From positions 31,225 to 95,224 of the forward strand of contig NZ_JAJQYA010000017.1 in the NCBI RefSeq assembly GCF_021729155.1: a DNA stretch of 64,000 nucleotides, given 5' to 3'. Of the stretch, positions 36,027 to 45,977 are shown piece after piece (position 1 is the first letter of the stretch; every line of letters begins with the position of its first letter). Made by a program: the position numbers and the translations under genes. Origin of the DNA: Membranihabitans marinus. Lineage in GTDB: Bacteria > Bacteroidota > Bacteroidia > Chitinophagales > Saprospiraceae. A model generated the notes under the pieces. That model did no database searches and had not been told where the DNA came from. It was given only the letters and a program-made list of their open reading frames with translations.

Positions 36027-36970
36027 ATACCAAATGAATTTATAATTGTCGGTAATATTTCGATTAATTTGAAGTTATACATCGTTAAAAATACTCGACG
36101 TAGCTATGGCTATGCAGGCTTACCCACCCTCGGCTGGCAGGCCTCGGTTTTACCCAGAGCGCGGTGGCTCCGGTTCCTTCAATGCTATTATATTATATTG
36201 TAAAATGAAATTTAATACTTATCAATATAAATGAACTCTCGTCGCAGCACAGTGGCTGCGACTTCTCTCGCCCAATGTCCATTTAGGACATTGGATACTT
36301 CGTATTTTGCTCGTTCACACCCACGACACAGAGGTCGTGGTTCCCTCATCAAATGCCTATTTAAGGCATTTGGTTACTCTAAAGAGCAACTACATTCGGT
36401 CATATTTAGGACATTCGGTTGCTCTTCGAGCAACTACGCTCAGTCATACCAAAGGTCGATTTACGACCTTTGATTGCTCAAAGGACAAATTTGTTCAGTC
36501 ATTGCTTCGTCTAACGGCTGTCCCACCCGAGAGACGGAACTCTCGGTTTCTTCATCCAATGTCCATTTAGGACATCGGGTTGCTCATTCCTCTCCCACCC
36601 AATGCGCAGAGGCAAACCCACCCGAGGCGCAGTGGCCTCGGTTCCTTTGCCACATTTTAATTATTTCTGTAAAACTAGTTGATTTTTGTCAATATTAAAG
36701 TAATGTTGTCACGACACGGAGGTCGTGACTTCTCTCGCCAGAGCCCGATTTACGGGCTCCGGTGCAAGCACTTTGCTCGTTCACACCCAAGGGATGAGCC
36801 CCTTGGCTCCTTCATCCAATCCACATTTACTGGATTGGGTTGTCCTCCGGACAACTTCATTCAGTCATAGTCGTTCACATTGAGGGTATTTGGTCACTAC
36901 GTGACTTCATTCAGTTATATTCAGTCATTCAAAATCTTATCCGACATCATAAGATGCATTTGGTATTACA
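36027..36970 (+). repeat. Repeat island C: large composite hairpin-mosaic element
   Basis: The 35828-37045 gap has no credible protein. The left end (36027-36074) matches the complement of the right end of island A over about 47 bases. The right end (36943-36970) matches the complement of its left end. Interior modules: loop ATTTA at 36272-36294, 36351-36371, 36451-36471, 36556-36578, 36738-36762 and 36816-36838. Six-base loops (for example GCAGTG, ACAGAG, ACGGAG) at 36154-36173, 36241-36262, 36321-36340, 36527-36546, 36622-36641, 36708-36729 and 36787-36806. Tight loops at 36373-36390, 36418-36434, 36839-36855 and 36893-36905. The usual order is six-base loop, ATTTA loop, tight loop, then TTCATTCAGTCAT-like words. 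AT-rich breaks near 36200 and 36655 look like internal element ends. Confidence 0.85.
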
Positions 36971-37045
36971 CATAACTACAATACCAGTTGAATCGATTGA
37001 TCAACGAGGTCAGAGAAGCCATTTAAAAAGTCAAAGGAAGATGAC

Positions 37046-38590
37046 TTAAAACAACCATCCTTTACTACTGCTGGACCTTTTATTGCCCACACCTAAAACA
37101 CCCAACAAACCTCGAACAATACCTCGAGATACTTCCCTGGTAATTTGTCTACCTGCACTTTCCATGGTCTTTTCAAAATAGGATTTAGTAGGACGGGCTG
37201 AAGTTTTGCGAGCCTTAGGCTTATTATTACTTTGTTTTTTGGCCTCCGCTATCTTATCACTTAAAATTTCGTAGGCACTTTCACGATTGATCTCTTGATC
37301 GTATTTACTGTAGAGAGAGGAAGCAGAAACAACATCGTCAATTTCTTTCTTCGTCAAAACATCCATCCGGCTTTCGGGAGCACGCATCAAGGTGCGCACT
37401 AAACTCGTAGGTCTACCTTTTTCATCTAATACCGTGACCAAAGCCTCTCCTATTCCAAGTCCGGTCAACAACTCAGCAACATCGTAATCTTCGGTTTCCG
37501 GAAAGTTTTGAGCGGCCATTTTAATGGCTTTCCTATCCTTGGCTGTAAATGCTCTTAATCCGTGTTGGATTTTCATACCCAATTGACTCAATACGGATTC
37601 AGGCACATCGGTAGGATTTTGAGTTATAAAGAACAATCCCACACCTTTGGATCGAATCAGCTTAACCGTGGTTTCTATTTGACTTAACAATTCTTTTGAA
37701 GCATCTTGAAAGACGAGATGAGCCTCATCGATAAAGATCATTAACTTTGGTTTTTCAATGTCCCCTTCTTCGGGAAAAGAACTATAAATCTCTGCGAGCA
37801 TTTGCAACATAAAGGTTGAAAATAATTGTGGTTTATCCATAAGATCCATCAACCTAAGAATCGAAATATACCCTCTATTATCGGCATCCAATCGCAATAA
37901 ATCATCTACTTCGAAGGACGGTTCCCCAAAAAACACATCCCCACCTTGTTGCTCCAAAGCTATCATTTTTCGGATTATTGCTCCTACACTAGCTCCGCTG
38001 ATTCTGCCGTATTCCGCTTCTACCATAGATTTACCATCAGTAGTCATCCACTGCAAGGTCTGTTTAAAATCATCGAGGTCAATTAAGGGCAAATCGTTGT
38101 CATCACAATATTTGAAAATAATAGCCACTATACTGGATTGGGTATCATTTAGCCCCAAAATTTTAGAAAAAAGAATGGGACCAAACTCTGTCAAGGTAGC
38201 TCTTAGTTTTATCCCTGTCTCTCCGGACAAGGTCAACAATTCTACTGGGAAGCCCTTCGGATAATAGGGTAAGCCAATAGCGGCTTGTCGTTCATCTATC
38301 TTTACGTGTCCAGCGTTGGCGACAGCTAACCCACTCAAATCCCCTTTTATATCCATGATGATGGATGGGACTCCTCGATTGGAAAGATGCTCTGTAAGGA
38401 CTTGTAACGACTTGGTTTTACCGGTTCCGGTGGCTCCAGATATCATACCATGGCGATTAAAGGTAGACAATGGAGCTTTAACCAATAAATCAGTAATACA
38501 CTCTTCATCCAACATCGCTCCTCCTAAAATCAAAGATTCTCCCTCAAAAGTATAACTGTCCTGTATTCTCTGTTTAAAATCTTCTTTCAT
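37046..38590 (-). CDS. HerA/VirB4-like ATPase, DUF853 family
   Basis: The 514-residue protein has a P-loop (SGATGTGKTKSLQ near residue 52), a Walker B region (KLMIFIDEAHLVFQD near 283) and a sensor motif with LFFITQNPTDVPESV. This is the DUF853 family of HerA-type helicase-like ATPases, which includes E. coli YjgR. The C-terminal tail is rich in Lys, Ser and Arg and ends in a short glycine and basic stretch. The biological role is not settled; HerA relatives translocate DNA during end processing. It follows the NucA-type gene by 3 bases, so the two form a small operon ending at island C. Confidence 0.88.
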   Translation of the reverse strand: MKEDFKQRIQDSYTFEGESLILGGAMLDEECITDLLVKAPLSTFNRHGMISGATGTGKTKSLQVLTEHLSNRGVPSIIMDIKGDLSGLAVANAGHVKIDERQAAIGLPYYPKGFPVELLTLSGETGIKLRATLTEFGPILFSKILGLNDTQSSIVAIIFKYCDDNDLPLIDLDDFKQTLQWMTTDGKSMVEAEYGRISGASVGAIIRKMIALEQQGGDVFFGEPSFEVDDLLRLDADNRGYISILRLMDLMDKPQLFSTFMLQMLAEIYSSFPEEGDIEKPKLMIFIDEAHLVFQDASKELLSQIETTVKLIRSKGVGLFFITQNPTDVPESVLSQLGMKIQHGLRAFTAKDRKAIKMAAQNFPETEDYDVAELLTGLGIGEALVTVLDEKGRPTSLVRTLMRAPESRMDVLTKKEIDDVVSASSLYSKYDQEINRESAYEILSDKIAEAKKQSNNKPKARKTSARPTKSYFEKTMESAGRQITREVSRGIVRGLLGVLGVGNKRSSSSKGWLF

Positions 38591-38593
38591 ACC

Positions 38594-39475
38594 TTAATTT
38601 TTATTCCAAATATTTATCCGATCTTGATATCTGTTTTCATCTATAGGCCAAAGCTCCAATTGCAAATTGTCTTCTACTTTTTCCTCATAATCACTTTCCC
38701 AAAAGTTTGCCTTGATATTCATATCCAATTTTTCCTCTAATTCATCGACGGTCATAGCATAATCAGATAAGGGATTAGTGGATATATTATTGGGTATTAG
38801 AAAAGCAATAGCTTTAATCCCTGGTTCGCTGGCATCGAGTATAACTTTGAAAAATGATTCCGGCACTGCGACCTTATTATTTCCTATAGTTTTTGGATTT
38901 CTACCAAAAACAGGCCCGGTAACCACAAATAACTCTTTATTTTCCCTGGCCCAATCTCGGACGTTTTCTTCAAGTTCACGCCAAATACCACCGTTAAAAG
39001 AATACTTTTGAGGGCTAATATTACTCATTAAAAAAGTTTCTTTATTGACCTCACGATTCCATGTTCTATCTGCCGATGGTATTAAATGGCCTTTGGAATA
39101 TCCACTATTTTTGTAATCTTTAAAATGAGCACTTCCCGACGAAATAGATTTATCTTCTTCAAACCAATCGGTTCGCCCTACTGATGGCATTGCCAGTTCT
39201 CCAGCGTTAAGAGAATAGGCCACCCAATCCGCTTGTTCAAATTTTTTATTATAGGACAACTGAAAGGTAGAATGACGAATTATTTCATTGGACGAAATAG
39301 GCACATAACTATAATCAGCTGAGGTAAGGGTATACACTGTACCGTCGGGGGTCTGACTAAAGTATTGTTTAACCAGTATGATTAATGTAAACAGGATGGC
39401 CACTAAGGAAGCTATTCTGAGTAATAGATTGCTTCCTGTCCGTCTATTTCCAATATGTCTACTTTCAAAAGTCAT
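38594..39475 (-). CDS. DNA/RNA non-specific endonuclease (NucA family), membrane-anchored or secreted
   Basis: The 293-residue product has one N-terminal hydrophobic helix (about residues 21-38) and then a beta-beta-alpha-metal nuclease domain. The catalytic stretch SGYSKGHLIPSADRTWN supplies the His of the usual DRGH motif (here SKGH), and the metal Asn is in the following MSNISPQKYSFNGGIWRELE. This should be a periplasmic or surface nuclease for scavenging or defence. The replaced Asp-Arg is a notable variation. It precedes the DUF853 ATPase by 3 bases, and the opposite-strand barrel gene begins 75 bases upstream. Confidence 0.85.
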   Translation of the reverse strand: MTFESRHIGNRRTGSNLLLRIASLVAILFTLIILVKQYFSQTPDGTVYTLTSADYSYVPISSNEIIRHSTFQLSYNKKFEQADWVAYSLNAGELAMPSVGRTDWFEEDKSISSGSAHFKDYKNSGYSKGHLIPSADRTWNREVNKETFLMSNISPQKYSFNGGIWRELEENVRDWARENKELFVVTGPVFGRNPKTIGNNKVAVPESFFKVILDASEPGIKAIAFLIPNNISTNPLSDYAMTVDELEEKLDMNIKANFWESDYEEKVEDNLQLELWPIDENRYQDRINIWNKN

Positions 39476-39549
39476 ATTGCGAAGATATCTTTTTGTCGGT
39501 AAAAATGAAAGTCATTTTAAGAATTGGCATATTTTTATTAACTTAGGAA

Positions 39550-40401
39550 ATGGCATTAATATGTTCAATATTCGCGCTAATACTTGTTGGCAATCTTGTC
39601 CAAGCACAATACATCTCTCCTATCTTTGTATCGGCCAGACAACACGGCTTACTCAACATGGACATTTCTTCACCACAGTATGATGGTTATATAGAAAATC
39701 CTAGTCTTATCGTATTTTCGGATGGCCATCGTTTAAATATTGGTGGTAGTACTGGCTATCTTCACTTTGGCATCAATCATTATTCCCTATACACCAGTAT
39801 GACAACAAAATCATCTGACGGTATAACAGCTGGCATTCAAGGTTTTGGCACAACATTCTACAAAGAATACAGTATATCGTTGAGTTATAATAAAAAACTG
39901 GGACCTGTATTAGCCATAGGCATAGAGCAAAAATATCAAGGCAATAGTATACCAGGCCATGAGAATCGATCGGCCACAGTTACACACATCCTAGGTAGTA
40001 TTATCCTGAATAATTATAGTTTCTCCCTAGGTATAGAACGCAGTTTTGGGCTAAAATCCTATCGTGCTAGCCAAGATATGCAATACACCATAGGCAGTCA
40101 TTTAAAGATAAATAAAGAAATAGCTATTTATTTGAAAGGGCAATATACCAGTCCTGAGCTTTGGCATTCTGGTCTAGGGATACAAAACCAACTTTATAAA
40201 AATATAGATCTGTATTTAAGTATACAAATACACCCCATAATCTATGGTCTAGGCCTGAGACTACCTGTAAATTCACAGTTTTATATAGATATCAGTAACC
40301 AATTTCAGTCGTTTTTAGGTCATCATTTCGCCTTGGGTATTCAGTGGATTTGGAATAAAACGGATAAGGAGAAAAGTCAACTATCTATTCTACCACTTTA
40401 A
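39550..40401 (+). CDS. Outer-membrane beta-barrel protein (PorQ/UPF0164-like)
   Basis: The 283-residue protein has a signal peptide (cleavage after VQA) and a series of amphipathic beta strands ending in HHFALGIQWIW. The opening ISPIFVSARQHGLLNMDIS followed by YIENPSLIVF resembles the PorQ/PorV/UPF0164 group, in which Ser-Ala-Arg-x-x-x-x-Gly is typical, so a type IX secretion or general barrel role is likely but not certain. The start is ATG 39550. The stop overlaps the end of the convergent OmpA-family gene by 17 bases. Confidence 0.6.
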   Translation: MALICSIFALILVGNLVQAQYISPIFVSARQHGLLNMDISSPQYDGYIENPSLIVFSDGHRLNIGGSTGYLHFGINHYSLYTSMTTKSSDGITAGIQGFGTTFYKEYSISLSYNKKLGPVLAIGIEQKYQGNSIPGHENRSATVTHILGSIILNNYSFSLGIERSFGLKSYRASQDMQYTIGSHLKINKEIAIYLKGQYTSPELWHSGLGIQNQLYKNIDLYLSIQIHPIIYGLGLRLPVNSQFYIDISNQFQSFLGHHFALGIQWIWNKTDKEKSQLSILPL

Positions 40402-42322
40402 AGGCTGTCCTACGATTGGCCTGATGTTCATCTTCAGTACAATCCTCACATATACACCTTATCACCGGTTGGGATTCTCCATAACCTTGAGCGGATAGAC
40501 GCTGGTCATTTACCCCTTTGGAAACCAAATAATTTACCGCCGATTCTGCCCTTTTCTGAGACAATTCATTATTGTAATCATCTTCACCCCTACAGTCAGT
40601 ATGAGACGTTAGGGCTATGTTTATCGATGGGTTATTGAACAACAGCGTGGCTAAACTATCCAAAACCGGGCGGGCATCAGGCCGTATATTCCATCTATCA
40701 TAATCGTAATAAATATTCTTAAGCACAATTTCTTTTTCTAAAACTATGGCATCCATGACTTTGCGATAATTATAAGTAATTACATTACCTATAGTATCGG
40801 GTTTGGGCAAATCGTTGATATTGACCGTTTCTTTATAGGTAAAATACCCCGGTTTTGAAAACCGAAACCTCATTTGAGATTCGGGTTGATCTAAAGCAAC
40901 CTCTCCATTAAAAGCTGTCTTTATGCTTTCATTTCGAGTTTCATTGAGAATGGAAACATCGGCCAATGGATACATCAATCCATCATCATCGTTGGGCGTA
41001 ACCACTCTTACCATCAACTGTTTCGTAAAAACATTATTAGATACTACTACTTCTTCTTCTCTTTCAGGCACGGTTACGTAATACATATATATATCGTCTC
41101 TCCCACTGCCATTGCTGCGATTACTGTTGAAGTATGCCGTTGAACTTCTATCTGTATAATTGGATTCAAATGGCAAATACTTAAAGTCATCAAATGATGA
41201 ATTGATAGGTGGCAAAAGATTCTGGGGATTGACATATTTATTATTAACCTTATAAGTTTTATAAATATCCATACCGCCTAGGCCAGGTCGATCAGAACTA
41301 AAATACAATGTATCCTTATATACCGTTGGATAAATTTCATTGGACTCACTATTGATATTGCTTTCGTTTACCGGTATTGGATCTGTCCATTCGCTATCAA
41401 TATACTCTGAATAATATATATCATATCCTCTAGCAGCTTTGTCGATATCGGATGAAAAATACAAACGCAGGGTTTGTGGATCAATATAAGGATGCATAAA
41501 ATTCACCCCTATTTTATCAAAGGGAAATGTCATTGGCTCAGACCATACATCGTCTTCTTTGACCATAAACAACAATTTACAAAATACATCGTACTCCTCC
41601 TCACTATCCTGACATCGGGTAAATACGGTTATAGGTCCTACTGTCGTAAAATCAGATTCATGCAAATCTGTATTCATGTTTGGTTCCAAAGAATTCTCGA
41701 TATTATTGTTGACGATTTCAAACAAATCAAAAAATTTATTTCCCGTCCAAGCATAAAATTGCCTTCCTTGGCTTTGACCTCGATCCGAGGAAATAAATAA
41801 ATGATTTTCATTGACAACTGTATTTAAGATATCGGAATTGGGAGAATTAAAAGCAGCTACCTCTTCCACTATGAGTTCTGGGCGGTCTGCCGCTGAAACT
41901 ACCCAATCTTGAGCTACCTTACAAGCATTTACTTCTTTTTGAAAACGGTCATAGTCTTTGGTTTGGTCCAACAAAATCTGATAGGCGGCCAATGCTTCTG
42001 TATAATTGCCCACTTTCTTTATAGATTCTGCATATTTCAATAGAGAAATAAGACCATATTCTTTTTCGTAAGCATCAAAAAACCACTTGCTAGCATCCCC
42101 ATAGAAACCAATGTGATTATAGGATTCACCTAAGTGAAAAGCAATATCTGCTTTGGCTGGAATCTGATTAACCGACTCGTACTCACTTAGAAAAAACTGG
42201 ATAGCTTGTGCATAGCGTTTCCGTTCAAAAGCGGATGCACCATCCAAAATCTTCTCTGTGGTTACACAACCAGAGAAAAAACCTAATACACCGAATACAA
42301 TAATAAGACGAATGCTATTCAT
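40385..42322 (-). CDS. OmpA-family lipoprotein with TPR and WD40-like repeats (PorE-like)
   Basis: The 645-residue protein starts with a lipobox (LGFFSGCVT, Cys19). It follows the PorE-type order: TPR-like helices (about 25-130), PD40/WD40-like blades with LYFSSDIDKAARGYDIYYSEY and LYFSSDRPGLGGMDIYKTYK (about 160-420), a carboxypeptidase-like insert (about 440-520) and a C-terminal OmpA peptidoglycan-binding domain (SHTDCRGEDDYNNELSQKRAES). Such proteins anchor the type IX secretion ring to peptidoglycan. It overlaps the convergent barrel gene by 17 bases and lies downstream of secDF after a terminator. Confidence 0.88.
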   Translation of the reverse strand: MNSIRLIIVFGVLGFFSGCVTTEKILDGASAFERKRYAQAIQFFLSEYESVNQIPAKADIAFHLGESYNHIGFYGDASKWFFDAYEKEYGLISLLKYAESIKKVGNYTEALAAYQILLDQTKDYDRFQKEVNACKVAQDWVVSAADRPELIVEEVAAFNSPNSDILNTVVNENHLFISSDRGQSQGRQFYAWTGNKFFDLFEIVNNNIENSLEPNMNTDLHESDFTTVGPITVFTRCQDSEEEYDVFCKLLFMVKEDDVWSEPMTFPFDKIGVNFMHPYIDPQTLRLYFSSDIDKAARGYDIYYSEYIDSEWTDPIPVNESNINSESNEIYPTVYKDTLYFSSDRPGLGGMDIYKTYKVNNKYVNPQNLLPPINSSFDDFKYLPFESNYTDRSSTAYFNSNRSNGSGRDDIYMYYVTVPEREEEVVVSNNVFTKQLMVRVVTPNDDDGLMYPLADVSILNETRNESIKTAFNGEVALDQPESQMRFRFSKPGYFTYKETVNINDLPKPDTIGNVITYNYRKVMDAIVLEKEIVLKNIYYDYDRWNIRPDARPVLDSLATLLFNNPSINIALTSHTDCRGEDDYNNELSQKRAESAVNYLVSKGVNDQRLSAQGYGESQPVIRCICEDCTEDEHQANRRTAFKVVE

Positions 42323-42340
42323 AGTACACTAAATTTAATA

Positions 42341-42372
42341 AAAAAAGGGTAAAGCTATATGGCTTTACCCTT
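42341..42372 (-). terminator. Rho-independent terminator of secDF
   Basis: GCTTTACCCTT and its exact complement form an 11-bp stem around a 6-base loop. On the minus strand it is followed by seven T. It lies about 30 bases after the secDF stop and separates secDF from the PorE-like gene. Confidence 0.9.
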
Positions 42373-42401
42373 CTAATATATTTAATTAACTAGATATTAA
42401 T

Positions 42402-45400
42402 CTAACTTACTGTAGCGGTTTCAGATTTTTTTGATTTTGAAGCCGATTCTTTGTCTTTTGCTGCACCTAATAGATCGTAAAGTATAGGTGAGGCGATAAA
42501 TACAGAAGAATATGTACCGAAGATAATACCAAAGGAAATAGCAAATGCAAATCCTTTAATCGTACTTCCTCCAAATATCAACAACAACAAGATAACCAAT
42601 AAGGTAGTCATTGAGGTAATCAATGTTCTAGACATGGTACTGTTGATGGCGTCATTGATCAATTGATATCTTGATTTTTTAGAGTAACTATTAAAGTTTT
42701 CTCTAATTCTATCGTAAACAATAACTGTATCATTCATTGAATATCCAATAACTGTCAACAAAGCTGCAATAAAGGCTTGGTCGATTTCTAAAGAGAAAGG
42801 TAGAATACCTCTAAACAATGAGAACACACCTAGAATAACCAATGTATCGTGGAAAATTGCGAATACCGCACCCAAACTATATTGCCATTTGCTAAATCGA
42901 ATAAAGATATAAAGGAATATAGCTATTAGGGCAAATATGATAGCCTTCCATGAACTACTGGCTATATCATCGGCAATGGTAGGTCCTACCTGAGATGAAC
43001 TAATGATATGAGTACCTTCCCCATCAGTAGCTTTGAAAGCTTCAAAGTCTATTTGACCTCCAGCTACACTGTTGACTCCTTCGTATAATTTAGCCATTAC
43101 TTTATCGGCTGCATCTTCAGACACATCATCTACCAAATAAGAAGTAGTAATATTGAAATGATTAGAAGCATCAATAGATTTAACTACTGGTTCCCCTTCA
43201 AAAGCAGTACTTAATGCCCCCTTTAAAGTGGCCAAATCCACATCCATATCTTTGTCAAAGGCAACGTTATATGAATAACCTCCTTTGAAATCAACACCTA
43301 ATTCCCATCCTCTGGTGACAATAGATATCAAACCCAATCCTACAAAAACTGCAGAGAAGATATAAGCTTTCTTTCTTTTGCCCAACCAATCGATATTGAT
43401 TCCTTCTAATAAACCTTTGGTATTCGGTCTCCAGAAAGTAATCAATTTACCCCCTCTATCATTGTAGTAATCGATGATCAATCGAGTTAACCAAACGGCA
43501 GTGATAAAGGAAAAGATTACACCCCAAATCAAAACTACGGCAAAACCTTTAATCGGACCAACACCGAAATAGGCCAAAATAATGGCGGTAATCAATGTGG
43601 TTACGTTGGCATCAATAATGGCGGAATAAGAATATTGGAAACCATTTTTGATGGCATTGAGAACGGTTTTACCATCTCGAAGTTCTTCTCGAATCCTTTC
43701 GTATATAATTACGTTCGCATCCACAGCCATACCTATAGTCAATACAATACCGGCGATACCAGGCAAAGTCAAAACAGTACCATAAGAGGCCAATGCTCCA
43801 AATATAAAGAAGAGGTTGGCAAACAAAGCTAGGATAGAAACGAATCCAGCTCCATTGTAATAAAATATCATAAAGATCATTACCAAGAAAAATCCCGATA
43901 ATAGAGAGATTATACTTTTTCGAATATTTTCTTTACCTAAAGAAGGTCCAACTAAGGCTTCAGATATAATCTTAGTTTTAGCAGGCAATTTACCCACTTC
44001 CAATACATTGGCTAAGTCATTCCCCTCTTGAACAGTGAAATTTCCAGAAATTGAACTATTTCCATCTGTAATCGGAGTATTTACCTGAGGTGCAGAAACC
44101 ACTTCGTTATCTAGTACGATGGCTACCTCTCTGTTGTTATCTTGAGCAGCTTTGGTCGTTAAATCTCCCCATACTCGGGCCCCTTGATTATTCATCTTAA
44201 GAGAGACCGCTACTTTATTGGTAATCGGATCTGGTGCAGCTACTGCACTAATCACTTGTTCTCCCGACAATGGGGCACTTGCTCCAGCTCTACCAGCCTT
44301 TAAGGCATATAGAGAGTACAAATTGGTTTTTTGCCCTGTAGTAAAATCTCTATTGGGTTCTGATGCCCAAACAAACTTGAGATCAGAAGGAAACATTGAT
44401 TTGATCTCAGGCTTAGATAAATACTCAGTAACTATGTTTCTTTTGTTTTTCTCTGCCTGTCCCATCACTGCCAATCCCAATGCACCGGTATAATTCGGTG
44501 TAAAAGCTTCGAACAATGGACCACCTTCGAACGGATTTTTTTGAACAGGAACATCTACAATTTCTACCGTAGTATCCCCTGTCGCATTCCCCAAACTATC
44601 CAATACAGGAGTTCTAATGGTATCTTTTCTCATTTCAACTTCTTCCTCAGCAGCCAAACTTGTTGTATCGCCACTTTGTAGTCTTTTCAACTTTTCGTTG
44701 GCTTGAGTAAAGATAGATACGATATTGTTGTCTGAGATTCGGTAAACATTCCAGAATTCCAAATTGGCTTGAGCTTGAAGATAGTTACGAGCTCTCTCAT
44801 AGTTTTCTATACCAGGCAATTCAACCAATATAATGTGACGACTTTCGTCCAAAGAAACATTGGGTTGAGCTACACCAAATTTATCGATCCGATCAGACAA
44901 CCTTTTATAAGTCAATTCTACCGTTTCATTCGCTTTTTGACGCAACACTGCAATCACAGTATTGTCATCTGAACTAAAGGTAATATCTTCCTTTAGAATT
45001 TCATTTTTAGCAAAAATGTTGGCCAATGTTTTACCTTCGGCTACTTTTCTCCATTCAGAAGCAAAAGCGGTGATGTAGTCTGTTCCGGAAGACAACATAG
45101 ATTTCTCCGCACTGTCCAAGGCTTTTCTAAAAGTAGGATCGGTGCTATTTTTCGCTAAATTCAAGAATAAATCCTTGATATCTACCTGTAAAAGTGCACT
45201 TAATCCACCCTTCAAATCCAGACCTAGAGCTAATTGCTGGCCTTTCAACTCCTCATATGTATATTCTTTGAATAGTGGTATGCTAAACACATTTTCACTA
45301 GACATAGAATCCAAATAAGCAATCCTCGCCTGCTTCTTAACTCCTAATTTCTCTCCTTGATCCATCACGGAAGCTGCCATTTTCTCAGCATAATTTTCAG

Positions 45401-45503
45401 CATTCTTTTCAACCTTCCACGTGGGGAAGATTAAAATATACTGAAACACGCATACGATGGCAAATAAAACCAAGAAAAATTTAATAACTCCTTTAGCTTG
45501 CAT
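42402..45503 (-). CDS. secDF: Protein translocase SecDF (fused SecD and SecF)
   Basis: The 1033-residue membrane protein joins SecD and SecF, as usual in this phylum. It uses the proton gradient to pull preproteins through SecYEG. A first helix (about 8-26) is followed by the periplasmic P1 domain (GLDLKGGLSALLQVD) and six spans with AGIVLTIGMAVDANVIIYERIREEL. The SecF half starts near residue 725 with GVDFKGGYSYNV and has VIGYSMNDTVIVYDRIREN. The terminator lies just downstream. The tail is Lys- and Ser-rich. ATG 45503 has a 45-base leader after a matching -7 box. Confidence 0.96.
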   Translation of the reverse strand: MQAKGVIKFFLVLFAIVCVFQYILIFPTWKVEKNAENYAEKMAASVMDQGEKLGVKKQARIAYLDSMSSENVFSIPLFKEYTYEELKGQQLALGLDLKGGLSALLQVDIKDLFLNLAKNSTDPTFRKALDSAEKSMLSSGTDYITAFASEWRKVAEGKTLANIFAKNEILKEDITFSSDDNTVIAVLRQKANETVELTYKRLSDRIDKFGVAQPNVSLDESRHIILVELPGIENYERARNYLQAQANLEFWNVYRISDNNIVSIFTQANEKLKRLQSGDTTSLAAEEEVEMRKDTIRTPVLDSLGNATGDTTVEIVDVPVQKNPFEGGPLFEAFTPNYTGALGLAVMGQAEKNKRNIVTEYLSKPEIKSMFPSDLKFVWASEPNRDFTTGQKTNLYSLYALKAGRAGASAPLSGEQVISAVAAPDPITNKVAVSLKMNNQGARVWGDLTTKAAQDNNREVAIVLDNEVVSAPQVNTPITDGNSSISGNFTVQEGNDLANVLEVGKLPAKTKIISEALVGPSLGKENIRKSIISLLSGFFLVMIFMIFYYNGAGFVSILALFANLFFIFGALASYGTVLTLPGIAGIVLTIGMAVDANVIIYERIREELRDGKTVLNAIKNGFQYSYSAIIDANVTTLITAIILAYFGVGPIKGFAVVLIWGVIFSFITAVWLTRLIIDYYNDRGGKLITFWRPNTKGLLEGINIDWLGKRKKAYIFSAVFVGLGLISIVTRGWELGVDFKGGYSYNVAFDKDMDVDLATLKGALSTAFEGEPVVKSIDASNHFNITTSYLVDDVSEDAADKVMAKLYEGVNSVAGGQIDFEAFKATDGEGTHIISSSQVGPTIADDIASSSWKAIIFALIAIFLYIFIRFSKWQYSLGAVFAIFHDTLVILGVFSLFRGILPFSLEIDQAFIAALLTVIGYSMNDTVIVYDRIRENFNSYSKKSRYQLINDAINSTMSRTLITSMTTLLVILLLLIFGGSTIKGFAFAISFGIIFGTYSSVFIASPILYDLLGAAKDKESASKSKKSETATVS

Positions 45504-45977
45504 GTTAATATATTAACTTTTATTATAATAACGCTTAAAACTGCGCAAATATAAGGTTTAACCTGAAAAATCCATAAGTTATTTAACACAGGAATACAAA
45601 TACCTAAAAATAAAGCCCTATAAAATTGGTGTACAACACATTAAAATTCAATTAAAGTATGTGCAGAGCTTTTAAATTATGGTTAAACTGTGAATATTCA
45701 CTAGGTTTATTCTTAATCCCATAGTTTTTATTTCATCATCTCATACCCTAATAACACCTTCAAATCTCTGCTTTACCCAGTGAAATATATCGACAAAACA
45801 TTGAATAAATTTCTTCGGTCAACTCAAAGATTTAATCTATAGTCTTATTCAGCGTCCACGATATACATAAAATTAATACAAAAAAAGACTTATCCCACAC
45901 AAATTTTATTATATTAACGTTGAGATTTACACAAGGTAAATTTCAAAATTAAATTATTCACTAAAACATTAAAAAAC
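45504..45977. other. Intergenic region between divergent secDF and kbp
   Basis: AT-rich divergent promoter region of 474 bases. Apart from the secDF -7 box at 45546-45553, no repeat module, hairpin of note or RNA gene was recognised. No clear box for the kbp gene was found. Confidence 0.4.
45546..45553 (-). promoter_or_regulatory. Candidate -7 box for secDF
   Basis: The minus strand reads TATATTTG, an exact TAnnTTTG match, 43 bases upstream of the ATG. Confidence 0.45.

Noticed and set aside
36231..36870. Overlapping forward reading frames across island C
   Set aside because: They follow the hairpin repeats, encode low-complexity Arg/Ser/His-rich products in all frames and have no family resemblance.
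36241..36905. CRISPR array
   Set aside because: The repeated pieces are palindromes of differing stem sequence, irregularly spaced, without identical direct repeats separated by uniform spacers, and no cas gene is present.
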